A DNA stretch of 64,000 nt from Nemertoderma westbladi (Eukaryota > Xenacoelomorpha > Nemertodermatida > Nemertodermatidae), in the NCBI GenBank assembly GCA_032718475.1, contig JAUCBJ010006617.1:1-64000 (forward strand), written 5' to 3'. Below are positions 36,601-46,135 of the stretch, piece after piece. The notes below the pieces were generated by a model. The model worked only from the letters and a program-made list of their open reading frames with translations. It did no database searches and was not told the DNA's origin. Every line of letters begins with the position of its first letter. The stretch's first letter is position 1. Position numbers and translations under genes: made by a program.

Positions 36601-37829
36601 CTACGTGGCGCTTGCGGTGCCCACAACCACTCTACTATCTGGCACCCTATGTGCCCTTCTACTACTCAGCTACCTCTCTAGCTCTACTACCTGGCACCCT
36701 ATGTGCCCCCTCTGCTCTACTCTACTACCTGGCACCCTATGTGCCCCCTCTACTACACTACTACCTCTCTAACTCTACTACCTGGCACCCTATGTGCCCT
36801 CTTTACTCCTCTACACCCCCTTTACGTCTCATCGCCTACACGTGACGCTCTGAGTGCCGGCAGAGTGGGTACGTTAATTATGTGAACTACTACTGACTCT
36901 ACTAACTCTCTTCTAACTCTACTAACTCTTTTTGTGCCCGGCACCTCTTGTGCACGGCACCTTCTAACTCTACTAACTCTCTACGTGGCGCTAACGGTGC
37001 CCACAACCACAACCGGTACTACGTACCCTCTTACTAACTCTACCTCTATCTACGTGGCGCTAACGGTGCCCACAACCACAACCGGTACTACTACGTACCC
37101 TCTTACTAACCTCTAACTCCCACTAACTCTAATTAACATACCCTGCTCTTACATCACACACATCATCACGCCCGTGCCCCACTAAGTTCAGCGCATTCCC
37201 TACTAACTCTAACTACGTGGCGCTTACGGTGCCCACAACCCTCTACTGCTACTACTAACACCCCTAACTAGCGGTACTACGTACCCTCTTACTACTCTAG
37301 CTCTCTCTACTAGCTAGCGGTACTACGTACCCTCTTACTCTTACTAACTCTCTAACGGTACTACGTACCCCTTAACTCCTACTCTCTAACGGTACTGCGT
37401 ACCCTCTAACTCTCTAACTATCGGTACTACGTACCCTCTAACTCTAACTAACTAGCGGTACTTACGTACCCTCTATCTCTAACTAACTAGCGGTACTTAC
37501 GTACCCTCTAACTCTAACTCTAACTAGGTACTACGTACCTACTAACTCTCTAACTATCGGTACTACGTACCTACTAACTCTAACTCTGATTAGGTACTAC
37601 GTACCTACTAACTCTAACTAACTCTAGGTACTACGTACCTACTAACTCTCTAACTCTAGGTACTACGTACCTACTAACTCTAACTCTGATTAGGTACTAC
37701 GTACCTACTAACTCTCTAACTAGCGGTACTTACGTACCCTCTTTAACTAACTAACTAACTGACTAACTAACTAACTCTTACTACCTAACTTCTACCTACT
37801 CTATTATTTAATTATTTTCTTAATTTTAA
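36601..37829. repeat. Mini-hairpin array in CTAACT spacers inside the LTR element
   Basis: About 16 copies of GGTAC-TAC-GTACC or close variants (GGTACTTACGTACC, GGTACTGCGTACC) lie between about 37015 and 37740. Four GGCAC-(CCTAT)-GTGCC (36630-36800) and four GTGGCGC-(N4)-GGTGCCCAC (36604, 36983, 37056, 37216) also occur. All are short inverted repeats separated by CTAACT-type spacers. A TTAATTAAATAATTA-rich segment ends it near 37840. No protein is encoded. Confidence 0.85.
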
Positions 37830-38549
37830 TTAAATAATTATTTTATATTTTGTGCGTGGGAAGGGCGTCTCGCCCTCATTCCCACCCCCCTCAGTCCAAA
37901 ACTTTGGACGACTAAAAACTCTCACGTGCCCCTTCTTCCGGTAGGCACTCTCCTGCTGCCCTCCTATACGTCCTCTAGCTCTTCGCCACACTCTCTTCGG
38001 TGCCACCTTTACTGGCCTCCCCCTTCGTATGTGCGCTGGCATTAGGGCCCTCGACGACCCCCGCTCGTCCCTCGGTATACGCGGTGTCTGCCCGTGCAAT
38101 GCCCCCTCGCACTGTGTCCGTCCTGCGTGTGTATGCAACACGCCTCCTTCTACTTTCCCGACTCCCTTATGTTTGCTAATGGGCTTCTCTGCCCCTGGTT
38201 TAGTCCTTTCATATCCTCTCCCTTTCCAACACTCTCCGGATCTGTGTCCTTTTACCACACATCGATGACATAGTCCGTTTGCGTCTGTGTAGGCTACACG
38301 ATCTCGTTTGGGCAACGCTTGCCAGTACTTGCAACTCCTGGTCTTATGGGTTCCGTCCCGATGTAATTGACATTGGAATCCTGGATTATAGCGTTTCCTG
38401 TATAGTCCTTCACGTATCGCGCTTAGGTTTATATGTACCGATTTAATGTTTTGGTTGTCTAGACTCGGCCTACTGGGTATATTGGGATTGTGTTTATTTA
38501 TTGGTGTTATTTTCTTTCTGTCCCTGCCACGGTGTGGCCCTGCTACCAC
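37830..38549 (-). CDS. LTR element ORF3: gag C-terminus with two zinc knuckles
   Basis: An open frame of 239 codons. The knuckle region reads CQLHRDGTHKTRSC, then GLCHRCVVKGHRSGECW. The second is a perfect CX2CX4HX4C. The first has His in place of the second Cys (C-x2-H-x4-H-x4-C). The pair separated by about 22 residues is the BEL/Pao nucleocapsid arrangement for RNA binding. The remainder is basic and Gly/Arg-rich. The frame is closed by TAG just upstream (38550-38552) and has no ATG before the knuckles, so it can only be expressed by a frame change from ORF2 inside the 56-nt overlap (38494-38549), or it is broken. The listed start is the first open codon (GTG), not a real start. Confidence 0.75.
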   Translation of the reverse strand: MVAGPHRGRDRKKITPINKHNPNIPSRPSLDNQNIKSVHINLSAIREGLYRKRYNPGFQCQLHRDGTHKTRSCKYWQALPKRDRVAYTDANGLCHRCVVKGHRSGECWKGRGYERTKPGAEKPISKHKGVGKVEGGVLHTHAGRTQCEGALHGQTPRIPRDERGSSRALMPAHIRRGRPVKVAPKRVWRRARGRIGGQQESAYRKKGHVRVFSRPKFWTEGGGNEGETPFPRTKYKIII

Positions 38550-40680
38550 CTAACTGTGGACTAGCAGTCCCCTGTACGGCCGCGTGTGGTGGTGACTGTC
38601 CGCACGACCTGCTCTCGTCCAGGGAGTTCGATGTTCTCGCTCCTATCGGGGTACATTGTCGATATTGTGATGGGGGAATGTCACCCTGTCCCCCCCCAGC
38701 CGGTATGTTTGGTACTGGGGTTGATGTTAATACATTGGGGCCCATACGTCTATCTCCAATAACTCCCCCCTCCCCTGGATATATGTTATGTCCCTGTGTA
38801 TTATAGTCATGCTGCTGTACCGATATAGGCCTACCTACCTCTCGCCTACCTACCGGTATGTACTCCGCGACTTCCGGGTTTAATCCCGTCGTTCGCGCTA
38901 CCCCATCGCCTACTCTATCTCTCCCAGCATGGCCTATAATAGTATGTGCAGTAAGGCCTACAGTATGTCCTGCAGTCTGCATGTGCCCTTCCGAACCGAA
39001 GTTTATTCTTCGCGAATCTCGAATCTCCCCGCGACTACTGCACTCTCGATCGGCAGCTATATCCCGTCGGGAAGCTTCTCTTCGATCCCCTCTCCTGTTC
39101 TCGTCTTCGTATTGGTACGTCCTGTACCCCTCTCTTGGCGTGCGGTGCGTTTCTCCGGGGCGACGGCAATCTCCCGAAGTTCGACCCCACTGGCTCCCTG
39201 ACTCCATCTCTACTATCGACGGTCCGTTATCCGTCCTCGCACTGCTATCGTTCGTGGCGACACTTCTTCTACTATCTTCTCTTCTTCTCTTTTCTGTGTA
39301 GTATTCCGGCTCGTGAGGTCTCTCGTCGACCTCCCGGTTAAACTCCACTGTTCTTCTTCCCTCTTCTGGTCGGGCTCGACGCTTCGTCTGCCCTCTCGCG
39401 ACGTCAACCTGCTTCTCTCTGCTCGATCGCACGCCGCTGGGGATACTCGCAATCCCCCTATTACTCTCCGTCGCCGGTTGTTGCGGTTTACCTATTTCGG
39501 CCCTCGCATTATCCGCTGACGTCTGCGGGACACTCTCTGCCCCCCCTCTCTCTCTACTAACTTCTCGCGGTGGGGTGCCCGTAGCCCCCCCCCACCCGCC
39601 ACTTCTAACTTCACTACCTCTTACTACACTTCTACACCCCTCTTGTGGGGCATTCTCTGCCCCCCCTCTCTCGCCACTAATCTTATGTGGTGGGGCGCCG
39701 GTAGCCCCCCCCCACTCGCCACATCTAACTTCAATATCTCTTACTTCGTCTCTACACCCCTCTCTAGTCGACGCGCTGTCTCTACTGCGGCCGGGTCTAT
39801 TCACCCCCGCCTCTCTCTCTACTACTGCGTGGCCCACCAGGCCTACTTCGGGTTGGCTCAACCCCGCTACCTCCTGCCTACTAACTGCGTGGCCTACCAG
39901 GCCGCCGTCGGGTTGGCTCAACCCTGCCACCTCCTGCCTACTAACTACGTGGCCTACCAGGCCACCGTCTGCCGGGTTATGTACGTCCGACACGCTCATA
40001 TTAATAGCACCATTCCCAATATTATTTGTTAAATCAATTAAATTATTAGAATTTGAAACGGGATTATTATTTAAATTATTTAAATTACTTAGATCACTAC
40101 TATTCTCTAAACTTAAATTATTATTCGAATTATTTTGCGGGTTTGAATTGAAATTATTGTTTAGAATATTTGTATTTAAATTTAAATTACTACTACCCGG
40201 TAAAATATTATTTCCTGTAATAAAGGGATTAGGGTTATCTACTACGGTACTATTAATATTAACTACTTCTGACGTACTACTACTACCCCCCCCGCCCGTA
40301 CGGCTACACCAGTTCTGGTTCTCTCGCCCGGTGTCTGTAAGTGGGGTCTCACTCTCTGACATTTCCAACCGCGCCAGTTCTCGTCGGCGCCGCTCCAGTT
40401 TGGCTTGATATTGCGCAAGCCCCCTTAGCTGGGCACGCAAATCATGTAAACTTTGCTCGGCCAACTCGGTATCTCTCGCAACCATCTCACGCCACGTCGC
40501 CGGCTCGTCCCCTACTCTCATCTCCCGCTCTCTACACTCCTTGACTCTCTCTCTATCCTCCCTTGCCCACTCTCTTTCTCTCTCCGACCATGCGGTTTCC
40601 TCTCTCAATCGTCTCTCTAACTCATCCTGCTCTGTCGCCACCATTTCTAATTTATACGCCATGCGTTTACTCTCTCGCAC
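38494..40680 (-). CDS. LTR element ORF2: gag-like coiled coil and low-complexity region
   Basis: 728 codons from the GTG at 40680. The first ATG is at 40662 (MAYKLEMVATEQDELERRLR). Residues about 1-125 are a charged coiled coil (WSEREREWAREDRERVKECR). Then come an Asn-rich stretch (about 150-230), three copies of a GLVGHAVSRQEVAGLSQP-like repeat (about 235-295), a duplicated WGGATG.PP segment, and Arg/Glu-rich sequence to the end. No catalytic motif is present. It overlaps ORF1 upstream by about 58 nt in the -1 frame and ORF3 downstream by 56 nt. It is probably structural gag, by position and composition. Confidence 0.65.
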   Translation of the reverse strand: MRESKRMAYKLEMVATEQDELERRLREETAWSEREREWAREDRERVKECREREMRVGDEPATWREMVARDTELAEQSLHDLRAQLRGLAQYQAKLERRRRELARLEMSESETPLTDTGRENQNWCSRTGGGGSSSTSEVVNINSTVVDNPNPFITGNNILPGSSNLNLNTNILNNNFNSNPQNNSNNNLSLENSSDLSNLNNLNNNPVSNSNNLIDLTNNIGNGAINMSVSDVHNPADGGLVGHVVSRQEVAGLSQPDGGLVGHAVSRQEVAGLSQPEVGLVGHAVVEREAGVNRPGRSRDSASTREGCRDEVRDIEVRCGEWGGATGAPPHKISGERGGAENAPQEGCRSVVRGSEVRSGGWGGATGTPPREVSRERGGAESVPQTSADNARAEIGKPQQPATESNRGIASIPSGVRSSREKQVDVARGQTKRRARPEEGRRTVEFNREVDERPHEPEYYTEKRRREDSRRSVATNDSSARTDNGPSIVEMESGSQWGRTSGDCRRPGETHRTPREGYRTYQYEDENRRGDRREASRRDIAADRECSSRGEIRDSRRINFGSEGHMQTAGHTVGLTAHTIIGHAGRDRVGDGVARTTGLNPEVAEYIPVGRREVGRPISVQQHDYNTQGHNIYPGEGGVIGDRRMGPNVLTSTPVPNIPAGGGQGDIPPSQYRQCTPIGARTSNSLDESRSCGQSPPHAAVQGTASPQLGGSRATPWQGQKENNTNK

Positions 40681-40691
40681 CCGTCTTTCTT

Positions 40692-41513
40692 TTACGGAGG
40701 ATGTAGCAAACTTATCGGTTGCGACGGACTCCCGTCGCCCTCCGTCCCACTAACTTTCCCCCGCCTCCCGGAACTTCCTCCGACCGACGAGACCGAATCC
40801 TCGGAGTTAACCTCGGATTCGCCCTCCCCAGGTCTCTTCCAACCCACTAACTTAACTTCCCTGGCATCGACTAAGTATGGCCCTATGTACACTACACTAG
40901 GTTCCATACCCCCACATTCCCACAGTTTAAACAGTTCGAAGGCAACTCCCCACGCCCTCAACTCTGCTAGTTCTCTCTGCCCAGAACACACTAGGTGATC
41001 AAAGTATCTGTCCGACTCACCTAGTCCCTTTGTCATCCTGACCTCGTCTATTCTCGCCCCCTCCTTGGCCTCCTTTAGTAGTTCCCGGGTCGCGTTGTAG
41101 GCCCGTCGGAGTCGATCAGAAACCCCGACGTCCTCGTCGCCGACCTCTCCTCTGTTTCTCCGGGTCCGGCGTCGTACCGACGGCCCCACCGTCGCCGTTC
41201 CGGTGGACCGTTCGTCGTCCTCGGCCTGTGGCGGACCGGCGACATCGGTTCGTCGACCCTCGCTCCGCGTCGACTCGTCTTTCTCTTCTCCTCCCGACTC
41301 GTCTCCTCTACTCGACTCGCTCTCTCCTGGTAGACGACCCCCCACACCTTGGTTCGCCGTGTTGCTCGTTATCGACGTGGCGTCAACGTGCGTCGACGTG
41401 GTCGGCGTAGCATCGACCGGCGTCGTGGGTTCGTATCGTCTCGCCGTGGCCTCGCGGATCGTTAGATCGTCGTCCGGGGTCCGCGGCGGTGTCGTTCCTT
41501 TCTCTCGGCTCAT
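40692..41513 (-). CDS. LTR element ORF1: gag-like N-terminal part
   Basis: ATG at 41513 (MSREKGTTPPRTPDDDLTIR), 88 nt inside the 5' LTR, opens 273 codons. The first half is Thr/Asp/Glu/Arg-rich and probably disordered. The second half is more ordered (LVCSGQRELAELRAWGVAFE, LFKLWECGGMEPSVVYIGPY). I recognise no domain. Position directly after the LTR makes it the start of gag. It ends at TAA 40692-40694 just before ORF2's first ATG. Confidence 0.65.
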   Translation of the reverse strand: MSREKGTTPPRTPDDDLTIREATARRYEPTTPVDATPTTSTHVDATSITSNTANQGVGGRLPGESESSRGDESGGEEKDESTRSEGRRTDVAGPPQAEDDERSTGTATVGPSVRRRTRRNRGEVGDEDVGVSDRLRRAYNATRELLKEAKEGARIDEVRMTKGLGESDRYFDHLVCSGQRELAELRAWGVAFELFKLWECGGMEPSVVYIGPYLVDAREVKLVGWKRPGEGESEVNSEDSVSSVGGSSGRRGKVSGTEGDGSPSQPISLLHPP

Positions 41514-41601
41514 CTCGCCTTTAGTAGCTGGTCGTCGCTAGCTAGGACGGTAGCTCTATTCTATCTCTGTCAGGGCAGCTGGGCGGATCTAGTTCTGTCA
41601 C

Positions 41602-42151
41602 TGTGACGGGATCTACGGATCCCGGTTTATCCGTTTGGGTTTTCTGCCCACGCGTCCCCGCCGTGTGTGAAAGGTAAAAGAGTTCTGATGTTGGGTAATA
41701 TGTATAAAGGTATAATAGTCCGACAGTTGATATAATATAGTATGACACAATAGGTAATATATAATGGCGGTAGCGGACGGTGACAGAAGTCCCCGTTCCA
41801 CCCTACTGATCTGACTGAGTAAACTGAATAACTGACCGGTATGATTACTGGTAACTGGTTATATTGCACGGTGGCCTTATTGCTACTCAATCGATGCCTT
41901 TCCCCCCTCTGATTGGTTGATACCCCTGTTGGCACCCTTTGCCCCCCTCTGAAGTGCTTCCCTTCGCCCTTGCTGTTCTCTCTCTTGTCAGGGGAGTAAC
42001 CCCTGACCCTTATTGTGTGTGTCTCCTTTGGGGCCTATTGTCCCCGTTTACTGGGCTGACACGAGGTTGATTGGTAATCAACCTCGTGCTCCCAATATTG
42101 CTTTATGGCTCACTCTATGGGTTTGTGTTAGCGGAATTGGATAAGCTAACA
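41602..42151 (-). repeat. LTR, 5' copy relative to element sense (550 bp)
   Basis: Over 99 percent identical to 35305-35857. It carries the same TG...CA ends and inverted repeats. On the minus strand it is followed by GTGACAGAACTAGATCC, which is not a TGG-type primer-binding site, so the primer is unclear. Confidence 0.93.
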
Positions 42152-45100
42152 ATAGTACACAGTAACACTGCCTAGACTTACAAACCGGAACCCATGCTGG
42201 TTGGGCTGTGTATAGTAGTACACAGTAACACTGCCTAGACTTACAAACCGGAACCCATGCTGGTTGGGCTGTGTATAGTAGTACACAGTAGCACTGCCTA
42301 GACTTACAAACCGGAACCCATGCTGGTTGGGCTGTGTATATGTAACGATAGTACACAGTAACACTGCCTAGACTTACAAACCGGAACCCATGCTGGTTGG
42401 GCTGTGTATATGTAACGATAGTATACAGTAACACTGCCTAGACTTACAATCCGGAACCCATGCTGGTTGGGCTGTGTATATGTAACGATAGTACACAGTA
42501 ACACTGCCTAGACTTACAAACCGGAACCCATGCTGGTTGGGCTGTGTATATGTAACGATAGTACACAGTAACACTGCCTAGACTTACAAACCGGAACCCA
42601 TGCTGGTTGGGCTGTGTATATGTAACGATAGTACACAGTAACACTGCCTAGACTTACAAACCGGAACCCATGCTGGTTGGGCTGTGTATATGTAACGATA
42701 GTACACAGTAACACTGCCTAGACTTACAAACCGGAACCCATGCTGGTTGGGCTGTGTATAGTAGTACACAGTAGCACTGCCTAGACTTACAAACCGGAAC
42801 CCATGCTGGTTGGGCTGTGTATAGTAGTACACAGTAGCACTGCCTAGACTTACAAACCGGAACCCATGCTAGTTGGGCTGTGTATAGTAGTACACAGTAA
42901 CACTGCCTAGACTTACAAACCGGAACCCATGCTGGTTGGGCTGTGTATATGTAACGATAGTACACAGTAACACTGCCTAGACTTACAAACCGGAACCCAT
43001 GCTGGTTGGGCTGTGTATAGTAGTACACAGTAATACTGCCTAGACTTACAAACCGGAACCCATGCTGGTTGGGCTGTGTATATGTAACGATAGTACACAG
43101 TAACACTGCCTAGACTTACAAACCGGAACCCATGCTGGTTGGGCTGTGTATAGTAGTACACAGTAGCACTGCCTAGACTTACAAACCGGAACCCATGCTG
43201 GTTGGGCTGTGTATATGTAACGATAGTACACAGTAACACTGCCTAGACTTACAAACCGGAACCCATGCTGGTTGGGCTGTGTATAGTAGTACACAGTAGC
43301 ACTGCCTAGACTTACAAACCGGAACCCATGCTGGTTGGGCTGTGTATATGTAACGATAGTACACAGTAACACTGCCTAGACTTACAAACCGGAACCCATG
43401 CTGGTTGGGCTGTGTATAGTAGTACACAGTAGCACTGCCTAGACTTACAAACCGGAACCCATGCTGGTTGGGCTGTGTATATGTAACGATAGTACACAGT
43501 AACACTGCCTAGACTTACAAACCGGAACCCATGCTGGTTGGGCTGTGTATAGTAGTACACAGTAGCACTGCCTAGACTTACAAACCGGAACCCATGCTGG
43601 TTGGGCTGTGTATATGTAACGATAGTACACAGTAACACTGCCTAGACTTACAAACCGGAACCCATGCTGGTTGGGCTGTGTATAGTAGTACACAGTAACA
43701 CTGCCTAGACTTACAAACCGGAACCCATGCTGGTTGGGCTGTGTATAGTAGTACACAGTAACACTGCCTAGACTTACAAACCGGAACCCATGCTGGTTGG
43801 GCTGTGTATAGTAGTACACAGTAACACTGCCTAGACTTACAAACCGGAACCCATGCTGGTTGGGCTGTGTATAGTAGTACACAGTAGCACTGCCTAGACT
43901 TACAAACCGGAACCCATGCTGGTTGGGCTGTGTATATGTAACGATAGTACACAGTAACACTGCCTAGACTTACAAACCGGAACCCATGCTGGTTGGGCTG
44001 TGTATAGTAGTACACAGTAGCACTGCCTAGACTTACAAACCGGAACCCATGCTGGTTGGGCTGTGTATAGTAGTACACAGTAACACTGCCTAGACTTACA
44101 ATCCGGAACCCATGCTGGTTGGGCTGTGTATAGTAGTACACAGTAACACTGCCTAGACTTACAAACCGGAACCCATGCTGGTTGGGCTGTGTATATGTAA
44201 CGATAGTACACAGTAACACTGCCTAGACTTACAAACCGGAACCCATGCTGGTTGGGCTGTGTATAGTAGTACACAGTAGCACTGCCTAGACTTACAAACC
44301 GGAACCCATGCTGGTTGGGCTGTGTATATGTAACGATAGTACACAGTAACACTGCCTAGACTTACAAACCGGAACCCATGCTGGTTGGGCTGTGTATAGT
44401 AGTACACAGTAGCACTGCCTAGACTTACAAACCGGAACCCATGCTGGTTGGGCTGTGTATATGTAACGATAGTACACAGTAACACTGCCTAGACTTACAA
44501 ACCGGAACCCATGCTGGTTGGGCTGTGTATAGTAGTACACAGTAGCACTGCCTAGACTTACAAACCGGAACCCATGCTGGTTGGGCTGTGTATATGTAAC
44601 GATAGTACACAGTAACACTGCCTAGACTTACAAACCGGAACCCATGCTGGTTGGGCTGTGTATAGTAGTACACAGTAACACTGCCTAGACTTACAAACCG
44701 GAACCCATGCTGGTTGGGCTGTGTATATGTAACGATAGTACACAGTAACACTGCCTAGACTTACAAACCGGAACCCATGCTGGTTGGGCTGTGTATATGT
44801 AACGATAGTACACAGTAACACTGCCTAGACTTACAAACCGGAACCCATGCTGGTTGGGCTGTGTATAGTAGTACACAGTAACACTGCCTAGACTTACAAA
44901 CCGGAACCCATGCTGGTTGGGCTGTGTATATGTAACGATAGTACACAGTAACACTGCCTAGACTTACAAACCGGAACCCATGCTGGTTGGGCTGTGTTAT
45001 GTACGTAGTACACAGTAGCACTGCCTAGACTTACAAACCGGAACCCATGCTGGTTGGGCTGTGTATATGTAACGATAGTACACAGTAACACTGCCTAGAC

Positions 45101-45345
45101 TTACAAACCGGAACCCATGCTGGTTGGGCTGTGTATAGTAGTACACAGTAACACTGCCTAGACTTACAAACCGGAACCCATGCTGGTTGGGCTGTGTATA
45201 TGTAACGATAGTACACAGTAACACTGCCTAGACTTACAAACCGGAACCCATGCTGGTTGGGCTGTGTTATGTACGTAGTACACAGTAACACTGCCTAGAC
45301 TTACAATCCGGAACCCATGCTGGTTGGGCTGTGTATATGTAACGA
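42152..45345. repeat. 70/63-bp satellite array, right part
   Basis: Continuation of the array at 28788, interrupted by the LTR element. It begins with the second ATAGT target copy. Mixed 70-bp and 63-bp units are often in 133-bp dimers. Two units near 44995 and 45265 have a different junction (GTGTTATGTACGTAGTAC). Confidence 0.97.
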
Positions 45346-45428
45346 CGCTAGGTGGCGTTCCAATCATATCAGTTATAAGCAAGGTTAACAATATATATAT
45401 GGATTTAAACTTAAATCGAGCAAAATAA
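45346..45428. repeat. Right border of the 70-bp array (fourth copy of spacer sequence)
   Basis: CGCTAGGTGGCGTTCCAATC through CGAGCAAAAT repeats the first part of the three internal spacers (29409, 29943, 30407), then the sequence becomes unique. It is most simply the ancestral flank of the array. Confidence 0.9.
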
Positions 45429-45968
45429 GTAAACTAAAACCGCAAAGAACACTTTTGCGTTAACAAATTGTCATATTGGGAGACGTATTGAAATTACGAT
45501 TAAGAAAAAATTATGTATAATTAACTATTTTCTCCAAATATTTTTTTAAAACTTTTCATAAAATATAAAATTTTTCTGACCTTACATGTACAAAAGTATC
45601 TTAGACCTATATTCCACATTATAGCCCAAAACTAACCATTTTGAAGCACCGAGAGTGATAAATCGAAAATTTGTCTGAAACCCCCCCCCCCCCCTGCCTC
45701 AAAAACGCCATTGTAGATTTATAGAGCTAATTAAAAATATATATTTTTGCAGTTCATATTTATACTTTAATATTAATAAACAAATAACCACTGCACAGAG
45801 TATACTGGAACTGTTCCACAATAAATGTCCTATACTATATTGCATATTTACACGATCGTCACTATTATATAATAAATAATAATTATTCATTAAACATTCC
45901 CCTATTAACACCATCCCTTATATTACAAGGAGCCACGTAGTGGCTCGAAGATGAATTCATTACTTTTG
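45429..45968 (-). other. Probable 3' UTR and flank of the laminin-G gene
   Basis: AT-rich. A run of 14 C is at 45681-45694. A perfect hairpin GAGCCAC-GTA-GTGGCTC is at about 45930-45946, some 25 bp beyond the stop codon on the minus strand. Candidate minus-strand AT-rich poly(A) contexts exist, but I cannot choose one. Confidence 0.45.
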
Positions 45969-46135
45969 CTACCTCTGTGGTATTGTATCGCATTGTCCAA
46001 TCGACCGACCGTCTGTAGCTGATCTCTGTAAATCAATCGGTTTAGGACGTGAATTAAATTTAAAGTTTCCAAGGCAACCAATAAAACCCCATGAGTATTT
46101 ACCTCCAGTTAAAATTCGAACGTCAGTTGCACCAC
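45969..46135 (-). CDS. Laminin-G-like domain, C-terminal exon
   Basis: A minus-strand exon of 167 bp. Two bases (GT) complete a Gly codon, then 54 codons and a TAG at 45969-45971. The peptide continues GATDVRILTGGKYSWGFIGC, LGNFKFNSRPKPIDLQ, DGRSIGQCDTIPQR. The GFIGC...GQC pattern with two Cys is the classic end of a laminin-G domain as in perlecan, agrin and related matrix proteins. The acceptor is GCTTCCTCTAG|GTGG at 46136/46135. The phase fits the exon at 48501-48604 perfectly, making IYIGG across the junction. An alternative donor AG|GTAGCA overlaps the stop, so the gene could also continue. It was not found as an open reading frame because it is short. Confidence 0.82.

Larger units (their letters stand above)
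35305..42151 (-). mobile_element. Young gag-only (non-autonomous) LTR retrotransposon, BEL/Pao-like
   Basis: Two direct LTRs (35305-35857, 41602-42151) start TGTGACGGG and end GCTAACA. They differ by four substitutions and one 3-bp indel in about 550 bp. A 5-bp target duplication ATAGT (35300-35304, 42152-42156) lies in the 70-bp satellite, so this is a clean insertion. Orientation is minus: a purine tract (GGGGGGGAG on the minus strand, complement of 35858-35866) sits beside the LTR at 35857, and three gag-type frames read on the minus strand. The 5.7-kb interior has no RT, RNase H, protease or integrase, so it must depend on another element. The two-zinc-knuckle gag and 5-bp duplication suggest BEL/Pao. 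Confidence 0.93.

Noticed and set aside
35936-41541. Many plus-strand frames inside the gag-only LTR element
   Set aside because: They are antisense shadows of minus-strand gag or results of C/T-rich simple sequence.
28811-45391. Dozens of minus-strand frames reading TQPNQHGFRFVSLGSVTVY repeats
   Set aside because: Products of the 70/63-bp satellite. Only the leftmost piece, joined to LDASKAFD, reflects a real former RT frame.
45960-45973. Donor AG|GTAGCA overlapping the laminin-G stop, implying more exons downstream
   Set aside because: It is a weak donor compared with the other sites of this gene, and no laminin-G or EGF-like exon is visible to the left, so the stop is preferred but not proven.
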